DNA of 64,000 nucleotides, taken from contig DASVQF010000014.1 of the NCBI GenBank assembly GCA_036389315.1, forward strand, positions 62,001 through 126,000, written 5' to 3'. This stretch comes from DASQYE01 sp036389315. GTDB lineage: Bacteria > Acidobacteriota > Blastocatellia > Pyrinomonadales > Pyrinomonadaceae. How positions within the stretch are numbered: position 1 is the first letter of the stretch; each line of letters begins with the position of its first letter. Made by a program: the position numbers and the translations under genes. The notes beneath the pieces were generated by a model. The model had not been told where the DNA came from. It ran no database searches and saw only the letters and a program-made list of their open reading frames with translations. Of the stretch, positions 6,626 to 14,681 are shown piece by piece.

Positions 6626-9526
6626 GTGAGCACAGAGCCTCTCATTTCCTGCATCATGCCGACAGCCAACCGGCGGCAGTACGTGCCGCAGGCGATCAGC
6701 TATTTTCTGCGGCAGGATTATCCGAACAAAGAGCTGGTGATCGTGGACGACGGGCTTGAGAGCGCCGCAGACCTTGTGCCGGACGACGCGCAGGTGCGTT
6801 ATGTTCGTCTCAAGGGCAAGCGCACGCTCGGGGCCAAGCGCAACGAGTGCGTCAAGCTCTGCCGGGGCAACCTCATCATGCACTGGGATGATGACGACTG
6901 GATGGCCCCGCATCGCATCAGCTACCAGGCGGAAGCGATGCTGCGTGAAAGGGCCGAGGTGTGCGGCCTGCGGAGGATGTTGTTCTACGAGATGGGGACG
7001 GGCAAGGTCTGGCTCTACGAATATCCGGCGCACCAGAGGGCCTGGCTGGCGGGCGGCTCGCTGCTCTACACGAAAGATTTCTGGCGGCGCGCGCCCTTCC
7101 CCAACATCCAGGTCGCTTCCGACACTCGCTTCGTCTGGAACCAGCGGCTTGATCGCGCCACTGTGCTTCCCGACCACAATTTCTATGTCGCGATGATTCA
7201 TCCGGGCAACACCAGCCGGAAATCTTGCAGGGGCTCTTACTGGAAACCGTGGAAGGGTGATATAGAGAGCCTGATGGGCCCGGACATGAGCTTCTACCGC
7301 TCGCTGTCGAAGCCGAGCGCACGTAGGAGCAGCGAGCCTGTCGAATTGAAGACGAGCGACAAGGCTTTATCCGTAGAGGGAACGGGAATGTTTGAAAGAG
7401 AGATCAGCTACAAGACGGAGCCGGGGAAAAGGCACAGTTGCCGAGTCCTTATCAAGAACCCCGTAGAGAGAATCCAGGCCAAATGGAACTCGGGTATCTT
7501 TTACGAGACGCAGCGCCACGGCATGCTGAATGTCGTCTACAGCAAATTCCAGGGAGGCGCCTTTATAGACATCGGCGCGTGCATCGGGAATCACAGCCTC
7601 TTCTTCGCTCTCTGCTGCAATGCCCGAGAGGTGCTGGCCTTCGAGCCCGTGAAAGAGATTTTCGATCACCTGGAAGAGAACCTCAGACTCAACGGCATCC
7701 TAAACGTGCGGGCCAGGAACGTTGCCCTCAGCGATAAGACGGGCGATGCCGGTATGATCTTTTCCACCATCCCTCCCGAGCGCGGCGGGATGATGATTAA
7801 CAAGGTGAATGAAGTGGGCACAGGGATCAGGCTCGACACTCTGGATCGCGTGCTGGCAGAGGAGAAGGTCGAGAGCGTGACGTGCATCAAGATAGATGTC
7901 GAAGGCTATAACCTGCCAGTCCTGCGCGGCGCGCGCCAGACCATAGAGACGCACCACCCGGCCATCTTCTGCGAGTGCGAGACCGAAGAGGCTTTTAAGG
8001 AGGTGGACGCCTTCCTCTCCGAGTTCGGTTACAGGGTATGGGCCGTCGAAGGCAAGCCGTTTGTGATGAACCACACGCCGACCTACCTCTGGGAGCACGT
8101 TGAAGAGACGGATGTGACGGTGGTGATTACGACCTACAACAGGCCGCAATACCTCGCGCGCCTGCTGCGCAGCCTGATGGCCGATGCCGAAGGCTACACG
8201 GTCAACTGCCTCGTCTACAATGACCGCTCCGAGCTGAGCTACGACGAAATCCCCGAAGGTAACGAGCGGTTCCGTGTCAAGCTCATCAACCTCGCGGAGC
8301 ATCATGGAAAGCACGGCTACTGGCGGCTCGTCAACAAAATCTTCCGCGACCTTGAGCAAGTAAAGTCGCGCTACTTCATTCAGCTTCCCGACGACGTGGA
8401 GGCCCGGCCAGGCTTTTTCTCAGAGACCATAGCGACCTATGAAGCGATCAAGAATCCGGACAAGATATGCATGAACCTCTATCTGGATGCGAGCCGCATC
8501 GGGAAGAGCAACTGGACACGCACCTTGCCGACCATCGAGCGGCACGCCGATAAGCGTGTCTTCAGGACGGGCTGGGTGGACATGTGCTACATCGCCGAGA
8601 GACGTTTTTTCGAGGCGCTACGTTTTACGATAGATCAGGTGCCGTCAAATCGCTGGCAGGGAAATCCCAGGCTCAGCTCCGGCGTCGGGCAACAGATCAC
8701 ACAGCGGCTCGGCAGATACGGCATGTACCAGGTCAGGGATTGTGCGCTCGCGTCGGCCGGCGTCCCCAGCCTCATGAACCCTGACCGGCCGAAATCGGAA
8801 GACCTCTCCATCTGCCAGCTCGACCCCCTCATCTGCGGCGTAGCCTCCATCCCCGCGCGCGCGGAAAACTTGCGCCTCGCGGTCAACTCCGTTCTTCCCG
8901 GCGTGGACGAGCTGCACGTTTATCTTAACGGCTACGCCGAGACGCCCGCCTTCCTCGATCACCCCAAAGTGCAGGTCTACAGAAGCCAGGACTTCGGAGA
9001 CCTGGGCGACGCCGGAAAGTTCTTCAAGGCCGGAGAGAAGAGAGCTTTTTTCATCACCATAGACGACGACATCATCTACCCTGCGGATTTCGTCTGGAAG
9101 CTGGTCAACGAGCTTCGACAGCACCGCCAGCGAGGCTTGCGCGTGGCCGTCGGCCTGCACGGCAAGATCATGGCCCGCAAGGTCTCTCGCTTCTACAGAG
9201 ATCACCTAGAGCACATTCACAGTGCTTTACCCTTGAAGCATTCGCGCGGTGTCCACGTCCTCGGCACGGGCACGGCCGCCTTTCACACAGACGACCTGAA
9301 GATCACGATTGCAGACTTCAACGGTCACGCCAACATGGCCGACATCTATTTCAGCATCGCCTGCCAGAAGCAGAACGTCGGCTGCCTGGTGCTGCCGCAC
9401 CCGGCCAACTACCTGACCATCCAGCGCATACCAGTCCACCAAACCATCTGGGGCAAGTCCCGCGCAGACGATCAACTACAGACGGACGTTTACAATGGGT
9501 GGACGGATTGGAAGATCAGAATATAA
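6626..9526 (+). CDS. Multidomain glycosyltransferase 2 / FkbM methyltransferase / glycosyltransferase fusion
   Basis: 966 residues, four modules. Residues ~6-215 are a GT2 (GT-A) domain (ISCIMPTANRRQYVPQAISY, VIVDDG, HWDDDDW). Residues ~295-470 are an FkbM-type SAM methyltransferase (FIDIGACIGNHSL from residue 313, then CIKIDVEGYNLPVLRGA). Residues ~495-735 are a second GT2-like domain (VVITTYNRPQYLARLLRSL). Residues ~736-966 are a third GT-A-like domain with IDDD at 812-815 as candidate metal site. The start is GTG at 6626 preceded by CGAGGAG (6614-6620), 28 bp after the immunity gene, so it is probably co-transcribed with the eCIS block. It should build or modify a methylated glycan. Whether the target is an eCIS particle, cell surface or unrelated glycan is unknown. 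Confidence 0.82.
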   Translation: MSTEPLISCIMPTANRRQYVPQAISYFLRQDYPNKELVIVDDGLESAADLVPDDAQVRYVRLKGKRTLGAKRNECVKLCRGNLIMHWDDDDWMAPHRISYQAEAMLRERAEVCGLRRMLFYEMGTGKVWLYEYPAHQRAWLAGGSLLYTKDFWRRAPFPNIQVASDTRFVWNQRLDRATVLPDHNFYVAMIHPGNTSRKSCRGSYWKPWKGDIESLMGPDMSFYRSLSKPSARRSSEPVELKTSDKALSVEGTGMFEREISYKTEPGKRHSCRVLIKNPVERIQAKWNSGIFYETQRHGMLNVVYSKFQGGAFIDIGACIGNHSLFFALCCNAREVLAFEPVKEIFDHLEENLRLNGILNVRARNVALSDKTGDAGMIFSTIPPERGGMMINKVNEVGTGIRLDTLDRVLAEEKVESVTCIKIDVEGYNLPVLRGARQTIETHHPAIFCECETEEAFKEVDAFLSEFGYRVWAVEGKPFVMNHTPTYLWEHVEETDVTVVITTYNRPQYLARLLRSLMADAEGYTVNCLVYNDRSELSYDEIPEGNERFRVKLINLAEHHGKHGYWRLVNKIFRDLEQVKSRYFIQLPDDVEARPGFFSETIATYEAIKNPDKICMNLYLDASRIGKSNWTRTLPTIERHADKRVFRTGWVDMCYIAERRFFEALRFTIDQVPSNRWQGNPRLSSGVGQQITQRLGRYGMYQVRDCALASAGVPSLMNPDRPKSEDLSICQLDPLICGVASIPARAENLRLAVNSVLPGVDELHVYLNGYAETPAFLDHPKVQVYRSQDFGDLGDAGKFFKAGEKRAFFITIDDDIIYPADFVWKLVNELRQHRQRGLRVAVGLHGKIMARKVSRFYRDHLEHIHSALPLKHSRGVHVLGTGTAAFHTDDLKITIADFNGHANMADIYFSIACQKQNVGCLVLPHPANYLTIQRIPVHQTIWGKSRADDQLQTDVYNGWTDWKIRI

Positions 9527-9553
9527 GGCGGAGGACTGAAGCTTGATAGTAAG

Positions 9554-9590
9554 ATAGCCGGGAGAGGCTTATTGCCACTTCCGGCTATTG
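9554..9590. terminator. Inverted repeat between convergent GT fusion gene and tRNA-Gln
   Basis: ATAGCCGG (9554-9561) and CCGGCTAT (9581-9588) form a perfect 8-bp stem, extendable by a G-T and an A-T pair. It lies 27 bp after the glycosyltransferase stop codon and 8 bp beyond the tRNA 3' end on the other strand. There is no long T-tract on either strand, so termination would be weak or protein-assisted. Confidence 0.4.
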
Positions 9591-9596
9591 AGAAGG

Positions 9597-9667
9597 CTCG
9601 GGGACAGGGATTCGAACCCCAATTCTCTGATCCAGAGTCAGATGTCCTACCATTAGACGATCCCCGA
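9597..9667 (-). tRNA. tRNA-Gln (anticodon CUG)
   Basis: On the minus strand the 71-nt sequence folds as a cloverleaf. The acceptor stem TCGGGGA pairs with TCCCCGA. There is a D-arm with TAATGGTAGG, an anticodon stem TCTGA/TCAGA enclosing loop CTCTGGA (anticodon CTG, reading CAG), a 4-nt variable loop and a T-arm with TTCGAAT. The discriminator base is G, as expected for glutamine tRNA. CCA is not encoded (CCT follows), so it must be added post-transcriptionally. The gene stands alone. Confidence 0.95.
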
Positions 9668-9749
9668 ACGTGTATGGAAAGAAATTACCGTGCGGGCTGA
9701 GCGGTTGTCAACCGGCTCGGCGCAGTGAAACTCCTTGCTCTCTTCCGAG

Positions 9750-9779
9750 AAATTACAGGCCGACGGGTCGGCGTAATTT
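9750..9779. other. Bulged hairpin in the tRNA-Gln/HisKA intergenic region
   Basis: AAATTAC (9750-9756) pairs with GTAATTT (9773-9779), and inside it GCCGAC (9759-9764) pairs with GTCGGC (9767-9772), leaving a 2-nt bulge and 2-nt loop. It lies in the 256-bp gap between the minus-strand tRNA and the plus-strand HisKA gene, followed by only four T residues on the plus strand. It could be a leader structure or an operator-like dyad. No other feature was recognised in this gap. Confidence 0.35.
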
Positions 9780-9923
9780 TAGGCTTGCTCATCCGGCGCA
9801 TTCGACGCACAATGTCGGGCAAGGGTCGTCACGCGCAAGTGGCCGGGAGCGGTCTCGCCACCTCACCGGCACGCTCTTCAAAAGCCAGTCGCGCTTACTT
9901 TCGATAAAAAGGATTGTGAGTAG

Positions 9924-10265
9924 ATGGGTATGGACAAAGTGCGCGCAGAGAGCAGTGACCCGGCGCAAGGGTTGCGCGCTCTCGTCAGAGAGCTGGAATC
10001 CAAGCTGAGCGAAACGGCCGACCTGGTCGCGCACGTGCGACACGAGATCAATAATCCCCTGACAGGCGTCATCGGCCAGGCGCAGTTGCTCTTGCGCGAG
10101 GAGTTGAGTCCGGCCGCCCGCCGTAGAGTCGAGACCATCGAACAACTGGCCGGACGCATTCGCGACACCGTGGCCCAACTGCGCGACGTGCAGCGCCCGC
10201 AAGCCAAAGAGCTACCCGTTCAGACGAGCGAGGAAAAAGAGACAGACTCTCCGCCGCGCCACTAA
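9924..10265 (+). CDS. Stand-alone histidine kinase dimerisation/phosphoacceptor (HisKA) protein
   Basis: 113-residue protein. Residues ~15-100 form the two-helix HisKA dimerisation domain with the H-box VRHEINNPLTGVIGQAQLL; H40 is the predicted phosphorylated histidine. The HATPase_c domain (N, G1, F and G2 boxes) is absent, and the reading frame ends in a short charged tail. It therefore cannot autophosphorylate alone. It could be a phosphotransfer or kinase-scaffold protein, or a remnant of a longer kinase, though no ATPase-domain remains are visible downstream. The ATG at 9924 is preceded by AAGGATTGTGAGTAG, giving a plausible ribosome site. It is convergent with the radical SAM gene 36 bp away. 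Confidence 0.75.
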   Translation: MGMDKVRAESSDPAQGLRALVRELESKLSETADLVAHVRHEINNPLTGVIGQAQLLLREELSPAARRRVETIEQLAGRIRDTVAQLRDVQRPQAKELPVQTSEEKETDSPPRH

Positions 10266-10301
10266 AGCGGGCGAGGGCCGCCGCGCGTGGGCCGAAAGCC
10301 T

Positions 10302-11300
10302 TCAGAAGGCATCTTCGGGCTTTGCGCTGCTCGAAGCGGAGCGCGCAGTGATCTGCACGGGGCGCGTGGGCGCGGGCGCTTCCCTTCTGGCGGGAGCAAA
10401 CCGCGCCTTCAGTATCTCTTTCAGCATCAGCCGCCGGTTACTCAAAGTGGCCATGTGAAATGGAACGACGCAGCCGCAACGGTCGCAGTCGGCGTTGTCG
10501 CCCATCATGCACTTGCCCTTATGCTCGCCCGTGGGCCCAAGCGTGAAGGCTTTCAAGCGAAACTCGCAATTGTCCGTCACGCGCCGCGCATTCGTTGACC
10601 TCATCAGCTCAAGCGTCGAGTCCATCATGTTGATCGTGCCCGGGTATTTTCGCTTGAGCGCGAGAATCTGATCTATCAGCGCATCGCGCGTGGGCCAGTC
10701 GAGCCAGAGCGCCTCGTCCAGGTTCGTGACAGGCGTGAAGAAGTCGAAGATGATGCCGCCGCGCGCAATCGGGCCCCACTCCTCGACCAGCTCTTCGATG
10801 CAATCCTTGGTGATCGTCGTCAGCACGCAGGAGATTTGTATCTTCAGCTCCGGGTGCCTCATCACGTTCTCCTTGATCTTCTGGTAGATGCCCGGCGCGC
10901 GCATCCGTGCGAAAGCCTCTTCCGTGCCGTCTATCGAGATGACGTAGTTGCAATCCGTCCAGGGGGGCAGCTCCATCGTGCCGTTGGTGACGATGGTGTT
11001 ATGCCGGAAATATTTGCGGCCGACTTCGATCAGGTTGCGGCGCACAAGGGGCTCGCCTCCGACCCAGGTGCAAAGCAGCATGGGGTGGCCTGCGGCCTTC
11101 ATCTCTTCGAGCTTCGCGACCCACCCTTCGACGGACAGCTCCTTCTCGCCCTTGTGGTCTTCGGCGAAGAAATAGCAGTGCTCGCAGCGCAGGTTGCAGC
11201 GGTTCGTGACATCAATCGAGCCGACGGCGTACTTTGGCAAGCCCGTCAGAAAGAGGCGCGCGTTCTGCGCTAAGCGGCTAATTCTCCCGGAGAGATTCAT
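10302..11300 (-). CDS. Radical SAM protein, function unknown
   Basis: 332 residues. The radical SAM cluster motif is CNLRCEHC (C35, C39, C42), followed by a GGEP motif (WVGGEPLVRR) and NGT and IDGT strands of the partial TIM barrel. A later Cys group (CEFRLK, CMMGDNADCDRCGC at ~250-280) could bind an auxiliary Fe-S cluster. The C-terminal ~45 residues are Ala/Pro/Arg-rich and probably disordered. The ATG at 11300 follows AAGGATAAGAG, whose SD-like AAGGA comes from the last unit of a 9-bp tandem repeat. It lies downstream of, and on the same strand as, the larger radical SAM gene (167 bp gap). Joint action on a lipid or peptide substrate is possible but not shown. Confidence 0.82.
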   Translation of the reverse strand: MNLSGRISRLAQNARLFLTGLPKYAVGSIDVTNRCNLRCEHCYFFAEDHKGEKELSVEGWVAKLEEMKAAGHPMLLCTWVGGEPLVRRNLIEVGRKYFRHNTIVTNGTMELPPWTDCNYVISIDGTEEAFARMRAPGIYQKIKENVMRHPELKIQISCVLTTITKDCIEELVEEWGPIARGGIIFDFFTPVTNLDEALWLDWPTRDALIDQILALKRKYPGTINMMDSTLELMRSTNARRVTDNCEFRLKAFTLGPTGEHKGKCMMGDNADCDRCGCVVPFHMATLSNRRLMLKEILKARFAPARREAPAPTRPVQITARSASSSAKPEDAF

Positions 11301-11307
11301 CTCTTAT

Positions 11308-11334
11308 CCTTAAATCCCTTAAATCCCTTAAATC
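11308..11334. repeat. Three tandem 9-bp units CCTTAAATC
   Basis: Three perfect copies of CCTTAAATC (GATTTAAGG on the coding strand of the flanking genes) lie 7 bp upstream of the 332-residue radical SAM start codon. The last AAGGA on the minus strand is at Shine-Dalgarno distance from the ATG. The rest of the 167-bp gap between the two radical SAM genes shows no gene. Confidence 0.8.
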
Positions 11335-11467
11335 AAAGCGACGAGCGCGGCAAGGCAGCAAGGTCAGTACAGCATAAATTAAGAGCGCCAGTCCTGAGCT
11401 ACAAGTGGGCCGACGCTCTTCAACCGTTCTTCGGACTCGAATCGGACTGACACGCGGAAGAGCGGCT

Positions 11468-13438
11468 TCACACGGTCGCTTCCTCTTCTTCCGCGATCAG
11501 GTAAGGCGTCACGGATTCGGGCCTCTCCCGGTCTTCGGCCAGAATCGCGTTGACGACAGGCAGGCTCAAGCTATGCTTTGTCGTCTTCAAGGGCACGTTC
11601 TTGCCCCTGGCGTAGACCGGATGACGACCATGCTCTTCATACCATTGGGCCAATCCGGCGGTCTTGTGCATGTTCTCGATGATCTGCCGCCAGCCCACGC
11701 CCGTGTTGTAAGCGCAGAAGGAGATTTCTCCCTCCTGCGTGCCGTACGGGATGACGCACATCTCCGTGCGGCGAAAATCGTAGTTGAAGAGGTCTTGGAA
11801 CCACATGCCCTCGACACAGAGCACGCGCCAGATGTCTGCGGGGTCATCCGATGCCCCTTGTGTCTTCATCCGGTCGTTGCGGTCGGAATTAGAGTTGGTC
11901 GAAGAGGGCTTGAAGAGGTTGATGATCTGCGAGATGGGAAAGCCTTCGGGCGCTCGCTCGGCGTCGAAGTTTCGCATGATCGCCATCGCCAATTGCGCGT
12001 AAGAGAGCTTACGACCGCGCGCCGTGTCTGTTATCACGGCCACGTCCCGCATGAACTGCTCGTAGTTGAAGAACTCGAAGAGCGAGTTGAACTCGCCCGT
12101 GCGCCGGTTGACGACCAGCAGCGTGAAGATGCCGCAGTTCGGATGACAGTTACAGGACGACCACCCCCACGGCGCGTCCGCTCCCTGTAGCATGTCCATC
12201 ACGGAAGTAAAGGCCGAGTAGGAGGAGAGCGGGAACCAATCGCGCAAAGCCTGCATGCGCCCCGAGAGTTGATCTTCGAGGTCATGGGCCATCCCGGCGA
12301 GCGTATAGCGCTGCTTGACGCGCACAGAGTCGGGCACGTCCTCGTCGCGGCCCGTGAAGGAGACGGGCTGGAAGGCTATGGTCTGAATCTTGTCAATGTT
12401 TTTGGCGGCGAACTCGACGATCTGGCCGATGGCGTCGTTATTGATCGTGTTGACGATGGTGGTGACGAGCGTGACCTTGATGCCGACCGAGGCCAGGTTC
12501 TCAATCGCTCGCAGCTTAACGTCGAACAGGTTGCCGACGCCACGGTGCTTGTTCTTCTCTTCCGACACGCCGTCGAATTGCAGGTAGACGCCGTGCTGCC
12601 CGGCCTCCTTGGCGGCCTTGCAGAACTCTATGTCCTCGGCGAAGCGTATGCCGTTGGTGGCCGCAAGGATGCGGTAGAAGCCGATCTTCTTGGCGTAGGC
12701 GACCGCTTCCAGATAGTAGGGCGAAAGCGTTGGCTCGCCGCCTGAGAAGAGGATGATGATCTGGCGGCGCGGCTTGAACGAGACGGCGCGATCAAGAATA
12801 GCCTTCGTGTCCTCAAACGTGGGCTCGTGCACGTAGCCGACCTGGTTGGCGTCCATGAAGCACGGATTGCACATCATGTTGCAGCGATTGGTCAGGTCAA
12901 CCGTCAGCACTGCGCCGCGTCCGAACTGTATATTGCTCGTCCCGTGCCGGTGCACCGCCGAGTCTTCGGCCGTGCGAAAGTCGCGTCCGAAGAAGAGCGA
13001 CTCGATGCGTTCAAGAAAGCGTGGGTCGGTGGCCATCACGTCCGTGAACTCGCCGTGCTTGGGACAGGTCTTGCGCATGATGACGCGGCCGTCTTCTTCG
13101 AGAATCTGCGCCTTGATCTCGCCCGGATGCTGGTGCATCAGGGTCTCAAGCGGGGTCTGCCCCGTTATCACCGCGTCGCGCACCTCTTTGACGCAGCGCG
13201 GGCACAAAGAGTCCGTCTCGCGCGGGAAGCCCAGGGGCGGAGCCGTGCGCTCGTAGGATTTCAGGAGCGGGCCCGGAGCCCACTGCGGCCGTATGGCCTC
13301 GCCTTCCGGCAGACGCTTGTTGACGGACTGAAAAGCCTTCCACGCCACGTCCGACAGGTTCGAGAGCAGTTTGGAGCTTTTCACCCCACTGAACTTACCC
13401 TTTTCAGATTCGCCTCTGCGGAATTGGTCGCTAAACAA
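11468..13438 (-). CDS. Radical SAM protein resembling tetraether lipid synthase (Tes/MJ0619-like)
   Basis: 656 residues. An N-terminal metal-ribbon-like part has CPRC (C79, C82) and CPKHGEF (C125). The radical SAM motif is CNMMCNPC (C186, C190, C193), then FSGGEPTL, AATNGIRF, LQFDGV and IAFQPVSFTGR. That order, with the ribbon in front, is what I recall of the Tes family, which joins lipid tails to make membrane-spanning lipids. A Cys-rich CNCHPNCG follows, and a C-terminal SFCAYNTGVGWR block. The start is TTG at 13438, chosen because AAGGAG lies 9 bp upstream in a good ribosome-site position. Acidobacteria are known makers of membrane-spanning lipids, and the neighbouring genes are lipid A genes. 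Substrate assignment is inference; radical SAM membership is certain. Confidence 0.8.
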   Translation of the reverse strand: MFSDQFRRGESEKGKFSGVKSSKLLSNLSDVAWKAFQSVNKRLPEGEAIRPQWAPGPLLKSYERTAPPLGFPRETDSLCPRCVKEVRDAVITGQTPLETLMHQHPGEIKAQILEEDGRVIMRKTCPKHGEFTDVMATDPRFLERIESLFFGRDFRTAEDSAVHRHGTSNIQFGRGAVLTVDLTNRCNMMCNPCFMDANQVGYVHEPTFEDTKAILDRAVSFKPRRQIIILFSGGEPTLSPYYLEAVAYAKKIGFYRILAATNGIRFAEDIEFCKAAKEAGQHGVYLQFDGVSEEKNKHRGVGNLFDVKLRAIENLASVGIKVTLVTTIVNTINNDAIGQIVEFAAKNIDKIQTIAFQPVSFTGRDEDVPDSVRVKQRYTLAGMAHDLEDQLSGRMQALRDWFPLSSYSAFTSVMDMLQGADAPWGWSSCNCHPNCGIFTLLVVNRRTGEFNSLFEFFNYEQFMRDVAVITDTARGRKLSYAQLAMAIMRNFDAERAPEGFPISQIINLFKPSSTNSNSDRNDRMKTQGASDDPADIWRVLCVEGMWFQDLFNYDFRRTEMCVIPYGTQEGEISFCAYNTGVGWRQIIENMHKTAGLAQWYEEHGRHPVYARGKNVPLKTTKHSLSLPVVNAILAEDRERPESVTPYLIAEEEEATV

Positions 13439-13841
13439 ATTTTGGTTCTCCTTGGTGGGCCCACTCGCCTTCGCGGCCAGGCGGCCCCGGTCTCCAACAA
13501 CGAAGGATAGCTATAATTACTGTATTAACCGCACGCTCGCCTCGCGCGCACACTACTACGCGTAAAGCTTTGCAGCGTGACATGATAGTGTCGTTCAGGG
13601 GTAAAGGCAAGCGGACAATTGCAGAAAAATCGCGGGCCTTGGGCCACATCGTTGAGCCCCGGTCACTTAGGCTGCTTGCGCCGGGCCCCTGACGGCGCTC
13701 GGGAGGCTGTTTCCCGGCCATATTCTCCGGATATGACGGCCCGAGGCCGCTGGCCGAAAGCCGCAGCAGGGCGCGTCCGGTTGCGGCGCGCTCCGCGAAG
13801 CATGTACTATCCGAGCCGCGTTTTGCCGTCGGTTCCGTCTT
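13439..13841. other. Intergenic region between divergent radical SAM and lpxA genes
   Basis: 403 bp without a convincing gene. It contains the ribosome site of the TTG-started radical SAM gene, one TGGGCCCA palindrome (13455-13462) and an AT-rich patch with TATAAT on the plus strand at 13512-13517, next to TTAATACAG. Promoters for both flanking genes should lie here, but no -35/-10 pair with good spacing stands out. Confidence 0.6.
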
Positions 13842-14669
13842 ATGGATATTCACCCAACAGCCATTATCAGTCCGCGCGCCGCTATCGCAAGACACGTCCG
13901 TATCAGCCCTTATGCAGTGATCGAAGATGAAGTGATTATCGGGGCTGGTTGCGAGATCGGCGCGCACGCCGTCATCAAACGCTTTACGAGCCTGGGCCAG
14001 CGCAACCGTATTTACGAGCACACGACATTGGGCGGCGAGCCGCAGGACGTTAAATTCAAGGGCGAGAGAAGCTGCCTTTCCATCGGCGACGACAATCTGA
14101 TACGAGAGGGCGTGACCATACATCGCGCGAGCGGCGAGGGAGAAGTGACGCAGGTAGGCTCGCGCAACTTCCTGATGATCGGCACACACATAGCGCATAA
14201 TTGCGTGATCGGCGACGACAATATCTTTGCCAACGAAGTGGCCCTGGCCGGGCACATCCGGGTTGAAGATCACGTCTTTCTCTCGAACAACGTCGGCGCG
14301 CACCAGTTCGTGCGCTTCGGACGCTATGCGATGGTCGGCGGCAAGTCCAAGATCGTGCAGGACGTGCTGCCCTTCTTCACGACCGACGGGAATCCGCCGC
14401 GCGTGCGCGGCCTTAACCTGATCGGCCTGCGTCGCGGCGGCTTCGACGCACGGGCGCGCCAGCTCTTAAAGGAAGCGTACCGGATTCTATTTCGCCGTGG
14501 GCTCGGTTTGGGAGAGGCGCTCGCCGAGATGGCTTTGCTCAAGGACGAGAACGTCAATCACCTGATCGGCTTTATTCGCGAGTCGCGGCGCGGCTTTACG
14601 CGCGAGCGCAGGAAAGCTGGAGGAGCCGGGGAAGAAGAGGCGCTCGCCGCTTTGAAGGCGGACGTTTAA
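13842..14669 (+). CDS. lpxA: Acyl-ACP--UDP-N-acetylglucosamine O-acyltransferase
   Basis: 275 residues, close to the ~262 of E. coli LpxA. It catalyses the first step of lipid A synthesis, moving a 3-hydroxyacyl chain from ACP to O-3 of UDP-GlcNAc. The N-terminal ~190 residues are left-handed beta-helix hexapeptide repeats starting IHPTAIISPRAAI. The conserved GTHIAHNC block holds H116 and H119, the latter at the position of the catalytic His. HQFVRFGRYAMVGG and the NPPRVRGLNLIGLRR segment before the C-terminal helices are LpxA hallmarks. The C-terminus is longer than usual and Gly/Glu-rich. lpxD begins 12 bp downstream, so the two are probably one transcript. Confidence 0.95.
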   Translation: MDIHPTAIISPRAAIARHVRISPYAVIEDEVIIGAGCEIGAHAVIKRFTSLGQRNRIYEHTTLGGEPQDVKFKGERSCLSIGDDNLIREGVTIHRASGEGEVTQVGSRNFLMIGTHIAHNCVIGDDNIFANEVALAGHIRVEDHVFLSNNVGAHQFVRFGRYAMVGGKSKIVQDVLPFFTTDGNPPRVRGLNLIGLRRGGFDARARQLLKEAYRILFRRGLGLGEALAEMALLKDENVNHLIGFIRESRRGFTRERRKAGGAGEEEALAALKADV

Positions 14670-14681
14670 GAGGTTCGAGTT

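Noticed and set aside
9670..10008. 112-codon frame overlapping the HisKA start
   Set aside because: No conserved features, overlaps the HisKA gene in another frame and starts at the tRNA flank.
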